Source: Treponema sp. | GTDB lineage: Bacteria; Spirochaetota; Spirochaetia; Treponematales; Breznakiellaceae | Reading direction: 5' to 3' | Assembly: GCA_031255615.1 (NCBI GenBank) | Contig: JAIRSD010000138.1 | Span: forward strand, 1 to 30,338 | Length of the DNA: 30,338 bases | In this document: piece by piece, positions 23,414 to 30,338 of the stretch | Layout: the number at the start of each line of letters is the position of its first letter | How positions within the stretch are numbered: the first letter of the stretch is position 1 | Notes under the pieces: model-generated | Told to the model about the DNA's origin: nothing | Database searches by the model: none | What the model saw: only the letters and a program-made list of their open reading frames with translations | Position numbers and translations under genes: made by a program

Positions 23414-23585
23414 GGCTACGCCCCTGAGTTGCCGCGCTCCGCGCGGCAACTTGATGGATGCCGCTCCCTGTACGGAGTTTCGCGGCCTGCCGCGAAACTC
23501 CGCAAAACCGCAACGCCCGGGCGTTGCGGTTCGGCGTCCCTGCCCTCTTCGCGGACTTGTGAGTTTTGGCGCTTCCCGCCAAAAC
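23414..23585 (-). repeat. Hairpin string of element copy C
   Basis: Four strong inverted repeats follow one another: GTTGCCGCGC / GCGCGGCAAC (23428-23450), GGAGTTTCGCGGC / GCCGCGAAACTCC (23474-23501), the 26-bp perfect palindrome with arms AACCGCAACGCCC and GGGCGTTGCGGTT (23506-23531), and GTTTTGGCG / CGCCAAAAC (23563-23585). In minus orientation the linkers GCAGGGACGCCGAACC, GGTTTTGCGGAGTT and AACTCCGTACAG match those of copy B although the stems are different. Confidence 0.65.
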
Positions 23586-23665
23586 ACAGGGAACGTACCC
23601 CTGCCGGCGCGGCTTCCTCCTTCCCTGCTCCCCGCCCGGGACGGACCGGGGCCGTGCCGGGAACC

Positions 23666-23693
23666 GCCGGGCTGTCCGCTAAAATCCCTCCCC
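23666..23693 (-). repeat. Degenerate remnant of the modular element core (C')
   Basis: The plus-strand text CCGGGCTGTCCGCTAAAATCC matches the core linker read on this strand (CCGGGCTATCCGCT) with one change, but the flanking hairpins are eroded. Directly after it are two 13-bp tandem units GGCAAAAATGCCC and GGCAAAAATGCCT (23705-23730), each a small GGCA/TGCC hairpin. The rest of the stretch up to 23810 shows nothing further except the next gene's ribosome-binding site (GGGGAGG). Confidence 0.45.
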
Positions 23694-23810
23694 GGCAAAG
23701 GCCTGGCAAAAATGCCCGGCAAAAATGCCTGGTAAAACGGGGGAAACCAGGTTATGCTGGCCCATACAGAGCCGCCGTAGGGCCGGCGATCATACCGCGG
23801 GGAGGCGTTC

Positions 23811-24548
23811 ATGGATATTTCGTTGCAGCTTTATTCGATTAAGGAAGAGGCCCAGGAGAATTTTGAACAGGCCCTGGCATTGACCCGGCAGGCCGGGTAC
23901 CAGGGGGTGGAATTCGCCGGGTACTTCGGCAAAAGCCCGGACCAGATGAAGGCCCTGCTGGACCGGCGCCAGCTTAAGCCGGTAAGCACCCACCTGGGGA
24001 TCCCCCGGCTGAAGGAAGCCCTGGACGAGGAAATCGCCTACGCCAGGGCCCTGGGTTACGGGCTTTTAGTCTGCCCCTTCCTGAAGGGGGACAGCGAGGC
24101 GGATTATATCGAGGGGGCCCGGTTCCTGGAAGAATGCGCCCAAAAGGCCGCCCAGGCGGGGCTGGGCTTTGGCTACCACAACCACGCCCACGAATTTGTC
24201 AAATACGGCGGCAGATACGCCCAGGACATCATCCTGGAACAGGCCCCCACCGTGAAATTTGAACCGGACCTGTTCTGGATAGCCCTGGGCGGGGTAGATC
24301 CCCTTGCCTACCTGGAACCCCTGGCAAAGGCCGGTCGGATCTGCGCCGTCCACGCCAAGGAATTGGCAAAAACGGGGAAGGAAAACGTCTATGTGGGGGA
24401 AGGGAAGATCGACTTTGCCGCCATTGCCAAACTCTGCCCCCCCGACCGGTACCCCTGGATCGTCGAGCAGGAGGAGTACCACAGCGATCACCTGGACGGC
24501 ATCTCCAAAAGTTACCGGGGCCTGCGGGGGATCTTCGATTCCCTGTAG
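23811..24548 (+). CDS. Sugar phosphate isomerase/epimerase-like TIM-barrel protein
   Basis: The 245-residue protein belongs to the xylose isomerase-like / AP endonuclease 2 TIM-barrel superfamily. It starts MDISLQLYSIKEEAQENFEQAL, with GYQGVEFAGYFGKSPDQMKALL and VSTHLGI. The probable metal ligands lie in GYHNHAHEF, KFEPDLFWIALGG, CAVHAKE and WIVEQEEY (Glu, Asp, His, Glu). Such proteins isomerise or epimerise keto-sugars or inositol-type substrates; the substrate cannot be told. GGGGAGG precedes the ATG. It converges on the xylanase gene with a 12-bp gap, so the pair need not be functionally linked, although both suit plant-polysaccharide sugars. Confidence 0.87.
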   Translation: MDISLQLYSIKEEAQENFEQALALTRQAGYQGVEFAGYFGKSPDQMKALLDRRQLKPVSTHLGIPRLKEALDEEIAYARALGYGLLVCPFLKGDSEADYIEGARFLEECAQKAAQAGLGFGYHNHAHEFVKYGGRYAQDIILEQAPTVKFEPDLFWIALGGVDPLAYLEPLAKAGRICAVHAKELAKTGKENVYVGEGKIDFAAIAKLCPPDRYPWIVEQEEYHSDHLDGISKSYRGLRGIFDSL

Positions 24549-24560
24549 CCCCGGCGGTTC

Positions 24561-26090
24561 CTAGAATCTAAAGCCCCAGCTTTCCTCCAGACGGCGGAGC
24601 CGCTGGACTCCTTCCTTGGGCGTTAGATCCCGGTGGACAATGCCGGCGGCGGGAACGTAGCTGGCGTTGTCCCAGACGCTCCACCAGGTAAGGGCCTCCA
24701 CCTCCGGGCGGGCGTAGCTGAGGGTGTAAAAATCCTCGATCCAGTCCGCCTGGACCCGCTCGCTCCAGTCCATCTCGTGCCAAAGGCCCTTGTACATATA
24801 GCGGAGGCAGTAGATGTCCCCCTCCGTGGTGGAGGGGAGCAGATCCTGCTCGTGGGAGGGGACTCCCAGTTCCGTGATGTGGTAGGGCTTTCCAAAGACC
24901 TTAAAGCGGTCGTAGAGCTTGTCGATGGCCAGCATATCCCGGGAGGGGCAGTACAACTGCATACCGATAATGTCGTAATCGCAGCGGGCCTCCTCCAGCC
25001 TCCTGATGTAGGAGTAGGGGACCATGTTCCGCTCATTCACCAGCCCCCACTGGACCCGGCCGTCGGCGGCGTTTTCCCCGAACATGAAGCAGGTGTTCAC
25101 CACGGTCTTGCAGTCCGGCCCGGCGTCGCGGACCGCCCGGGCGCAGGCGGAGGTCATGGCGATAAGCTCCTCCTGTTTCATCATCCAGATATTGCACCAG
25201 TCATGGGCCTCGTTGATGATGTCGTAGCGCTGGATTCGCCCGGCAAAATGCCGCACCCGGTCGCCGATCACCCGGTCTATCTCCCGGCGCATGCTGCCGT
25301 CCCCCCATTTCAGGTCCGCCGCCCAGGGGGGCATCCCCGCGGTATGGGCCCACCACAGGGGGTGTCCCTTGGTAGCAATGCCGGACTCCTCAAAGGCCCC
25401 CTGGAGTCTTTCCAGGGTGGGGTAATCGGGCTTTCCCTTTTCCGGTTCCACCCGGGCCAGGTAGAAGGGGAGGGTGGCGTAGTTAAAGAGCCGGTCGAAG
25501 ATTTCCTTTAGGCCCGGCTGTTCCCTGTAGGGGTACTCAACGCCCGCGCAGCCAAAGAGGAAGCCCTCCCGTTTACCCTGCTCCGCGATACGGGCCCGGG
25601 CCCGCTCCACCACCGCCAGGTCCCCGGCCCAGAGCCCCGCCGCCAGGGCGGTGAGGTTCAGCTCCGCCGCCTTTGCGGGCCCCGCCCGTTCCGCCAGGCC
25701 CAGCAGGGCGGCGGCGTCCGCCAGCATAGACTGGGTCTTTACCGAGGGGCTGAATCCCCCGGCCTTCCCCGCGCTCCCCCCGATAAGCTCCTCCACGTCC
25801 CGCAGGCGGCACTCCGCCGCCTCCCGGACAAAGTCGATGGTTCCCCCTTCCGAGTAGCCCCGGCCCTTGTTGTCCGCGCTGACCCACACGAAGCCGTAGC
25901 CGGGGACCGCCAGTTTGGCCTGGAGAACCACCCGATCTCCGGGGATGTTCATGGACACCAGACCCTCCCGGGAAACGGTGTTGTTCCGGCGGTAGGGCAC
26001 ATAGTCCTGGTCCGCGGCAAAGAGGGTGGCAATCTCATCCCGGCTTACCGGGCCGCCCTGGGGATTCAGAATCCGCACCTTCACATTCAT
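24561..26090 (-). CDS. GH10 endo-1,4-beta-xylanase without signal peptide
   Basis: The 509-residue protein has an N-terminal beta-rich domain (1 to about 90), a helical stretch (about 90-175) and a glycoside hydrolase family 10 domain (about 180-500). Signatures are KGHPLWWAHT, RYDIINEAHDW with the acid/base Glu294, and YHITELGVPS with the nucleophile Glu407, plus the substrate-binding WWSVWDNASYV. The enzyme should cleave beta-1,4-xylan or xylo-oligosaccharides. I chose the ATG at 26088-26090 because AGGAGG lies just upstream. The protein then starts MNVKVRILNPQGG, with no signal peptide or lipobox, so it is probably cytoplasmic and acts on imported oligosaccharides. The longer in-frame extension to 26405 runs through a hairpin element and is not real coding sequence. 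Confidence 0.93.
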   Translation of the reverse strand: MNVKVRILNPQGGPVSRDEIATLFAADQDYVPYRRNNTVSREGLVSMNIPGDRVVLQAKLAVPGYGFVWVSADNKGRGYSEGGTIDFVREAAECRLRDVEELIGGSAGKAGGFSPSVKTQSMLADAAALLGLAERAGPAKAAELNLTALAAGLWAGDLAVVERARARIAEQGKREGFLFGCAGVEYPYREQPGLKEIFDRLFNYATLPFYLARVEPEKGKPDYPTLERLQGAFEESGIATKGHPLWWAHTAGMPPWAADLKWGDGSMRREIDRVIGDRVRHFAGRIQRYDIINEAHDWCNIWMMKQEELIAMTSACARAVRDAGPDCKTVVNTCFMFGENAADGRVQWGLVNERNMVPYSYIRRLEEARCDYDIIGMQLYCPSRDMLAIDKLYDRFKVFGKPYHITELGVPSHEQDLLPSTTEGDIYCLRYMYKGLWHEMDWSERVQADWIEDFYTLSYARPEVEALTWWSVWDNASYVPAAGIVHRDLTPKEGVQRLRRLEESWGFRF

Positions 26091-26166
26091 AAGACCTCCT
26101 CGTCTCTCCGGGCCCCGCGTCCACCGGGGCCTTGCCGTCAGGATACACCGGAATTCGCCGGCGGTG

Positions 26167-26333
26167 AACCGAAGGGCCGGCCCAAAACGCTTCGCGTTTT
26201 GGTTTTTTCGGTCTTTGAGGCGAAGCCCCAAAGACCCGCCCGGCCGGGCCGGCAGGAGGCCGGCTGTTTCCAAATATGAGTTTTGCGCGGCAAAACTCAT
26301 AGGCTGAACATCCGCATCCATGCGGATGTTCAG
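26167..26333 (+). repeat. Hairpin string of element copy D
   Basis: Consecutive hairpins are CCAAAACGC-TTC-GCGTTTTGG (26182-26202), GTCTTTGAGGC / GCCCCAAAGAC (26211-26235, one mismatch), a GGCCGG-rich stem near 26240-26262, ATGAGTTTTGC-GCG-GCAAAACTCAT (26276-26300) and TGAACATCCGCA / TGCGGATGTTCA (26305-26332). The last has the same stem as copy B apart from its terminal pair, and a different loop. The upstream part of this intergenic region (26091-26166) shows nothing clear. Confidence 0.65.
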
Positions 26334-26424
26334 CCGCGCAAGGGATAGGAGCGGAATAAAAACCCGCAGGGTTTTTGTTAGAGCGGATAGCCCGGTCCCC
26401 GGCATGGATGCCGGGGATGCGCCC
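26334..26424 (+). ncRNA. Modular hairpin element, copy D core (Flavo-1-like)
   Basis: The order is the linker GCAAGGGATAGGAGCGGAA, hairpin AAAAACCC-GCA-GGGTTTTT (26358-26376), linker GAGCGGATAGCCCGGT, hairpin CCCCGGCA-TGGA-TGCCGGGG (26397-26416), then ATGCGCCC. Both stems differ from those of copies A-C, while the first matches the stem of the truncated copy E. It ends 100 bp upstream of the chemotaxis receptor gene, in the same orientation. The remaining 100 bp has AT-rich sequence that may hold the receptor promoter, but I cannot fix one. Confidence 0.57.
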
Positions 26425-26524
26425 TTAAAATTCGCTTTTACCCCTTTATTTTACACTTTCTATCGAAAAGAATTTCCTTACGAACGCTGGAAACGGTTGC
26501 CTGAATTCAGGTAAAATAATACCT

Positions 26525-28441
26525 ATGAAAGCCGAGAAGTCGCCCCTTCCTTCGGCGGGTTCGCCCCCTCTGCCGGGCGCCCGGGGGGGCCGGAAGGACG
26601 GGGCTGAGCGGAGTCTGCCCTTTTCCCGGTCGCTGAAGGCCAGGTTTCTTGTTTTCTTCATACTTTTTATTGCCGGGCTGCTGGCTTTAATCACCTTTCT
26701 GAATATTTCCAGGACGATACATATCACTACCGCCATGTTTGCCGAACAGGGGATCGGGATTGTGCGGCAGGCGCAGGAGATAGTGGCGGACGGGGACCGC
26801 TTTGAAAGGCTGGCCGGCAGTCTGGACCCGGAGGACCCCTATTACGAGGAAACCCGGCGGCGGCTTCTGGAATTGAAGGAGAATACGGTCGCGCTTTATC
26901 TGTACACCATGTCCGTGGTGGAGGGTTCGACTTCCCTTTTTATCATTGACGGCAGCGCCCCGCCGGACGACGAGGAGCTTTTTTCCCCGCTGGGCTCGAT
27001 GGAGGACGTTTCCGGCTACGATTCGGCCTTTATGGAGACCTGGCGGGCCGGGGAGATTCGGGCGAGCGATCTTGTGTTCCAGGACGGCTGGGGCTGGCTG
27101 GTGTCGATCTACGGGCCGATACTGAACTCCCGGGGGGAGATGGTAGGGATTATCGGCTGCGATTTCGGCGCCCAGCGGCTTTTTGACGAGCTGCGGGAGG
27201 AGGTTGTCCGCCAGGTTCTTCTGGACCTGGCGCTTATCGTCCTGGGCTGCTTCTTTGTGCTGTTCTTTATGCGGATGATCTTTTCCCGCCTTGCCGGGAT
27301 TGGCGTGATTCTGAAGGAAATTTCCGAAGGGGAGGGGGATCTGACTACCCGCATCCAGATTGCCAGGATGGATGAGATCGGCGTCATGGCCCACTACTTC
27401 AACCTGGCGCTGGATAAAATAAAGAGTCTGGTGATCACCATTAGGGAAGAGAGCATCAAGCTCTACGGCATTGGGAACGATCTTATGGGCAACATGATCG
27501 AAACCGCTTCGGCGATGGAACAGATCACCGGCAATATCCAGCGGATGAAGGCGCAGACCCTTAAGCAGAACGCCAGCGTTGCCGAAACCTCCGCCACCAT
27601 GGATCAGCTTTCCCAAAGCATCCTCCGGTTGAACGGCTATGTGGAAAGCCAGGCGGAGAGTATGTCCCAGTCCTCCAGCGCCATCGAGGAAATGCTGGCC
27701 AATATCGAGAGCGTTACGACGACCCTGGTCAGGAACGGGGAGAACATGGGAAATCTGACCGTCGCGTCGGAGATTGGCCGCGCGAGTCTGGGGACGGTGA
27801 CCACCGACGTGCGGGAGATCGCCCAGGAGTCCGAGGGCTTGATGGAGATTAACCTGGTCATCCAGACGATTGCGGCCCAGACGAATCTTTTGGCCATGAA
27901 CGCCGCCATAGAGGCGGCCCACGCCGGGGACGCGGGGAGGGGTTTCGCCGTGGTGGCGGACGAGATTCGTAAATTGGCGGAAAACGCCGGGGCGCAGTCC
28001 AAAACCATTGGGGAGGTGCTGAAAAAGATCAAGGCCTCCATAAACAAGATTACCAATTCGGCGAACACGGTATTGGAAAAATTCCAGGCTATAGACGATT
28101 CGGTGCAGACCGTGTCGGAGCAGGCGGCGGATATCCGGCTGGCCATGGAGGAGCAGGGGGAGGGGAGCAAGCAGATACTGGAAGCCATCGCGCGGCTTAA
28201 CGAGGTAACCCAGCATGTGAAACAGGGTTCCCTGGAAATGAACGAGGACAGCCGGCAGGTAATCCAGGAAAGCAAGAATCTTGAGATAGTGGCCCAGGAA
28301 GTTGCCAAAGAAATGGATGAAATGGCCGAGGGGGCGGATCTGGTCAACACGGCGGTAGACCGGGTAAACGGTATATCCGCCGAAAACAGGGAACTCTTGG
28401 GAACTTTGGTGGAAGCTGTATCCAAATTTAAAGTAGAATAA
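26525..28441 (+). CDS. Methyl-accepting chemotaxis protein
   Basis: The 638-residue receptor has a 39-residue basic cytoplasmic N-terminus, a transmembrane helix (about 40-61), a periplasmic sensor domain of about 170 residues (probably Cache-like, LNSRGEMVGIIGCDFG near its end), a second transmembrane helix (about 231-253), a HAMP domain (about 253-305) and a long signalling coiled coil. The conserved tip is IAAQTNLLAMNAAIEAAHAGDAGRGFAVVADEIRKLAENA, where CheA and CheW bind. There is no C-terminal pentapeptide tether for CheR/CheB; the end is SKFKVE. The ATG has no good ribosome-binding site; a short inverted repeat AGGTA/TACCT lies directly before it. The ligand cannot be read from sequence. 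Confidence 0.95.
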   Translation: MKAEKSPLPSAGSPPLPGARGGRKDGAERSLPFSRSLKARFLVFFILFIAGLLALITFLNISRTIHITTAMFAEQGIGIVRQAQEIVADGDRFERLAGSLDPEDPYYEETRRRLLELKENTVALYLYTMSVVEGSTSLFIIDGSAPPDDEELFSPLGSMEDVSGYDSAFMETWRAGEIRASDLVFQDGWGWLVSIYGPILNSRGEMVGIIGCDFGAQRLFDELREEVVRQVLLDLALIVLGCFFVLFFMRMIFSRLAGIGVILKEISEGEGDLTTRIQIARMDEIGVMAHYFNLALDKIKSLVITIREESIKLYGIGNDLMGNMIETASAMEQITGNIQRMKAQTLKQNASVAETSATMDQLSQSILRLNGYVESQAESMSQSSSAIEEMLANIESVTTTLVRNGENMGNLTVASEIGRASLGTVTTDVREIAQESEGLMEINLVIQTIAAQTNLLAMNAAIEAAHAGDAGRGFAVVADEIRKLAENAGAQSKTIGEVLKKIKASINKITNSANTVLEKFQAIDDSVQTVSEQAADIRLAMEEQGEGSKQILEAIARLNEVTQHVKQGSLEMNEDSRQVIQESKNLEIVAQEVAKEMDEMAEGADLVNTAVDRVNGISAENRELLGTLVEAVSKFKVE

Positions 28442-28537
28442 ATTTACCTGCCGCATCCGCCGGCGGTTTGAGGGCCGGTCGATGTTCCGGGGTCGCCGGG
28501 ACGGCGGGGGAATTCTGGTTAAAGGACGGTGAACGGA

Positions 28538-30202
28538 ATGGCTGACATGGTATTACAGGACGGGTTGGACCCCGAATTAGCCGCCATATTAAAAACCAGC
28601 GAGCTGAAGAATTCGGAGGAGATGCCGGATTTTTCCACTCTTTTCGGAGAGGAAGGCGGGGCGCCGGAGGTTCCGGGCAAGGGGGATGGGGAGGAGAATT
28701 CCCCGCCGGAGGGAGAGGCCCTGGGGGGCAGTTTCCCGGAAATAACCAAGAAATTCGAAACAACCCCCCATGCCTTTTTTACGGACCCCAATTACTATAA
28801 AGCCGCCCTTTCCGGCGAGGGGGACAGCGCCACCCGGATTCATGGCATTCTCCAGAAATACCTGAACTGCAAGGATCCCAAGGATCGGAGCGTGTTCCGC
28901 CAGCAGTTCATTACCGCCTATTGGGATTTCCTGGGCAGCGTGGCAAGAAAATCCGGGGGAAAGCTGCCCTCCGCCAAACGTTTCCTCCTCCGTTTCGGCA
29001 TCCTCCATCCCGTCTTCCTTGGCCAGGATACCAGGGATTTCTTTTCCAAACTGGTGGTGGAAGACGAATTGGGGCAGCCCATATACTATCTGGACGAATG
29101 GCTTAAAAACGTGGGGCTTGGCAGCATCCAGCCCTCCACCACCGACGAAGCGCCGGCGGCCAAGGGCAACAACAGCGCCCGGTTCCAGCAGCTTCTGGAA
29201 CGGGCCAAGGGAAAGCTGGAAGGAAACACGGGGATCCTCAAGGCGAAAGTCAGCCAGCGGCAGGAAATGGAGCGGCTTTTGAAGGACAAGGTGGATATTC
29301 TTTTAACCCACGATTCCGTGGAAAGCGGGCTGCATATCAGCTCCGTCTACAACGAAGGCCAGAAAAGGGCCTGCCAGGATATCCAGGAATTGCTTAAGGG
29401 CCTGTTGAGGACGGACAGGGAACTTGAAATTTCCCTGCGGGATTACCGCCAGGCGGAAGATGATGTAAAAAGTATCCAGAGCAAAATGGCGGAGGAAGGG
29501 AACGCCGCGTCGGTGGACACCGGGGCCATGGGCGCCGAATTCGACACCATCCGCCAGATGGTAAAGATGACCGTGGGCCGCAAGGGCAACCACTTTCCGA
29601 TGCTTACCAGCGAATATTTTCACAGCGGCCCCAACGACACCGGTTTTCGGGAAAACGTCGTCTCCATCCTGACGGAAATCGAAAAAATCGACCCGGAGTG
29701 CTTTTACCGGGTCTACAAAAACCGGAACAACCGGATCGTCCCCTACGTGATCCTTATCCCCAGTTACGGGGACATCGGCTTCTGCTGGGAACCCTTTTCC
29801 CGCCACAACCGCGCCACCAGCCGGGGCCGGATCGTCATCCCCATGTACCCCCGGAATCTCCATATCGCCGTCCTCTCCGCCGTGGGGGACCTGCGCTGGC
29901 AGGTCGCCAAAGAAAAAGCCTCCTACTACTGGATGGAGGAGGGCCTCACGGGGAATTACTACCAATGGTTCCAAAAAATGAAACTCAAAGGCAACATCAA
30001 AGACTTCTTTGTCCAGGATTACATCCAGTGGATGACCAAGGAAAGCGAAGGCACCCAAAAACTGCACAAGGAAATCCGGGGCGTCTTCTGGCGCTTCATG
30101 CCCTTCGCCCAGCCCGTCAAGGAAAAGCTGAAAAACCGCAACCTGATTTACCAGGAACTGTACCAGCGGGATCTCAACCGCGCCATGTCCGACGGGTATT
30201 GA
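28538..30202 (+). CDS. Large unknown cytoplasmic protein (554 aa)
   Basis: I do not recognise a family. Residues about 1-75 are acidic and low complexity, probably disordered. A helical segment (about 80-175) contains FFTDPNYYKAALSG and FRQQFITAYWDFLGSVARKSG. A coiled-coil-like region (about 205-325) has LLERAKGKLEGNTGILKAKVSQRQEMERLLKDK. The C-terminal part (about 340-554) looks globular and aromatic-rich: YRVYKNRNNRIVPYVILIPSYGDIGFCWEPF, RGRIVIPMYPRNLHIAVLSAVGDLRWQVAKEKASYYWMEEG. I see no signal peptide or membrane helix. The start may be the ATG at 28538 or the in-frame GTG at 28529; AAAGGA lies upstream of both. It follows the chemotaxis receptor by about 100 bp on the same strand. The even codon use and the length leave little doubt that it is a real gene. 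Confidence 0.85.
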   Translation: MADMVLQDGLDPELAAILKTSELKNSEEMPDFSTLFGEEGGAPEVPGKGDGEENSPPEGEALGGSFPEITKKFETTPHAFFTDPNYYKAALSGEGDSATRIHGILQKYLNCKDPKDRSVFRQQFITAYWDFLGSVARKSGGKLPSAKRFLLRFGILHPVFLGQDTRDFFSKLVVEDELGQPIYYLDEWLKNVGLGSIQPSTTDEAPAAKGNNSARFQQLLERAKGKLEGNTGILKAKVSQRQEMERLLKDKVDILLTHDSVESGLHISSVYNEGQKRACQDIQELLKGLLRTDRELEISLRDYRQAEDDVKSIQSKMAEEGNAASVDTGAMGAEFDTIRQMVKMTVGRKGNHFPMLTSEYFHSGPNDTGFRENVVSILTEIEKIDPECFYRVYKNRNNRIVPYVILIPSYGDIGFCWEPFSRHNRATSRGRIVIPMYPRNLHIAVLSAVGDLRWQVAKEKASYYWMEEGLTGNYYQWFQKMKLKGNIKDFFVQDYIQWMTKESEGTQKLHKEIRGVFWRFMPFAQPVKEKLKNRNLIYQELYQRDLNRAMSDGY

Positions 30203-30219
30203 GCCCCAGGCCGCGTAAA

Positions 30220-30269
30220 AAAAGGACCCGGAAAAAGGAGCGTCATAACCCTGCGCCGGGTTTCCTTTT
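30220..30269 (+). terminator. Terminator-like hairpin after the last gene
   Basis: AAAAGGACCCGG (30220-30231) pairs with CCGGGTTTCCTTTT (30256-30269) with a 2-nt bulge, and the 3' arm ends in TTTT. It lies 18 bp past the stop codon. Confidence 0.5.
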
Positions 30270-30338
30270 GGGCGCATTTTTTGCGGCTGCGCCGCAAAAA
30301 ACCGGGCTATCCGCTCTAACAAAAACCCTGCGGGTTTT
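30270..30338 (-). ncRNA. Modular hairpin element, copy E (truncated by window end)
   Basis: Read on the plus strand it shows GGGCGCAT, hairpin TTTTTTGCGGC-TGC-GCCGCAAAAAA (30277-30301), the linker ACCGGGCTATCCGCTCTAAC, and the first part of an AAAAACCC / GGGTTTT hairpin, where the window ends. It is therefore a minus-strand copy of the same core. Its first stem is close to that of copy B and its second to that of copy D, so stem sequences are reassorted between copies. Confidence 0.55.

Noticed and set aside
26091..26405. N-terminal extension of the xylanase through element copy D
   Set aside because: AGGAGG precedes the ATG at 26090, and the extension is a translation of hairpins.
1..30338. 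tRNA, rRNA, SRP RNA, transposase, prophage genes
   Set aside because: I looked on both strands and found no cloverleaf-like gene, conserved rRNA segment or mobile-element enzyme. An automated scan would be more sensitive than reading by eye.

Overview
The window looks like a chromosomal segment of a GC-rich spirochaete, most likely a termite-gut-type Treponema relative. This is inference. The block rpsP, KH protein, rimM, trmD, rplS, unknown protein, FlhB-C-like protein, HD-GYP protein, yraN matches the order I remember from treponemes. A GH10 xylanase, a complete sugar PTS, luxS and a large methyl-accepting chemotaxis protein fit a motile gut spirochaete. I see no rRNA, tRNA, transposase, integrase, phage gene or CRISPR array.

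Layout. Positions 1-2741 carry no convincing gene. About 2.3 kb of this (103-2415) is a head-to-tail array of units of about 16-24 bp starting with GGCGGCRCA-like words and shuffled in blocks. Positions 2742-14194 are a minus-strand gene block. In transcription order it holds ndk and ffh, then rpsP, khpA, rimM, trmD and rplS, then a proline/glycine-rich unknown protein, an FlhB C-terminal-domain protein, an HD-GYP protein, yraN, two unknown proteins, a GAF-GGDEF diguanylate cyclase, mtnN and luxS. Many junctions are ATGA overlaps. Positions 15174-23218 are a plus-strand PTS operon: mannitol-type EIICB, HPr, PRD-type regulator, EIIA, a 1-phosphofructokinase-like kinase, a SorE-like zinc dehydrogenase and Enzyme I. 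Then come a TIM-barrel isomerase-like gene (+), a GH10 xylanase (-), a chemotaxis receptor (+) and a large unknown protein (+).

How the genes fit together. The PTS operon encodes a full relay from PEP (EI, HPr, EIIA, EIIB) plus catabolic enzymes, but no mannitol-1-phosphate 5-dehydrogenase. The gene content suggests hexitol to hexitol-1-phosphate, oxidation at C2 to a ketose-1-phosphate, then phosphorylation to a 1,6-bisphosphate. mtnN and luxS detoxify S-adenosylhomocysteine and make the AI-2 precursor. The cyclase and the HD-GYP protein could set c-di-GMP level beside a flagellar-export-like protein.

The most unusual content is non-coding. At least five intergenic sites (about 11863-12068, 14297-14917, 23321-23585, 26167-26424, 30270-window end) carry the same modular element. 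Two conserved linkers (GCAAGGGATAGRAGCGGAA and GAGCGGATAGCCCGGT) separate hairpins whose stems differ completely between copies but remain nearly perfect inverted repeats. Longer copies add more hairpins upstream, again with conserved linkers. The core resembles what I remember of the Flavo-1 RNA motif of Bacteroidetes and spirochaetes; the extended hairpin string does not match anything I can name.
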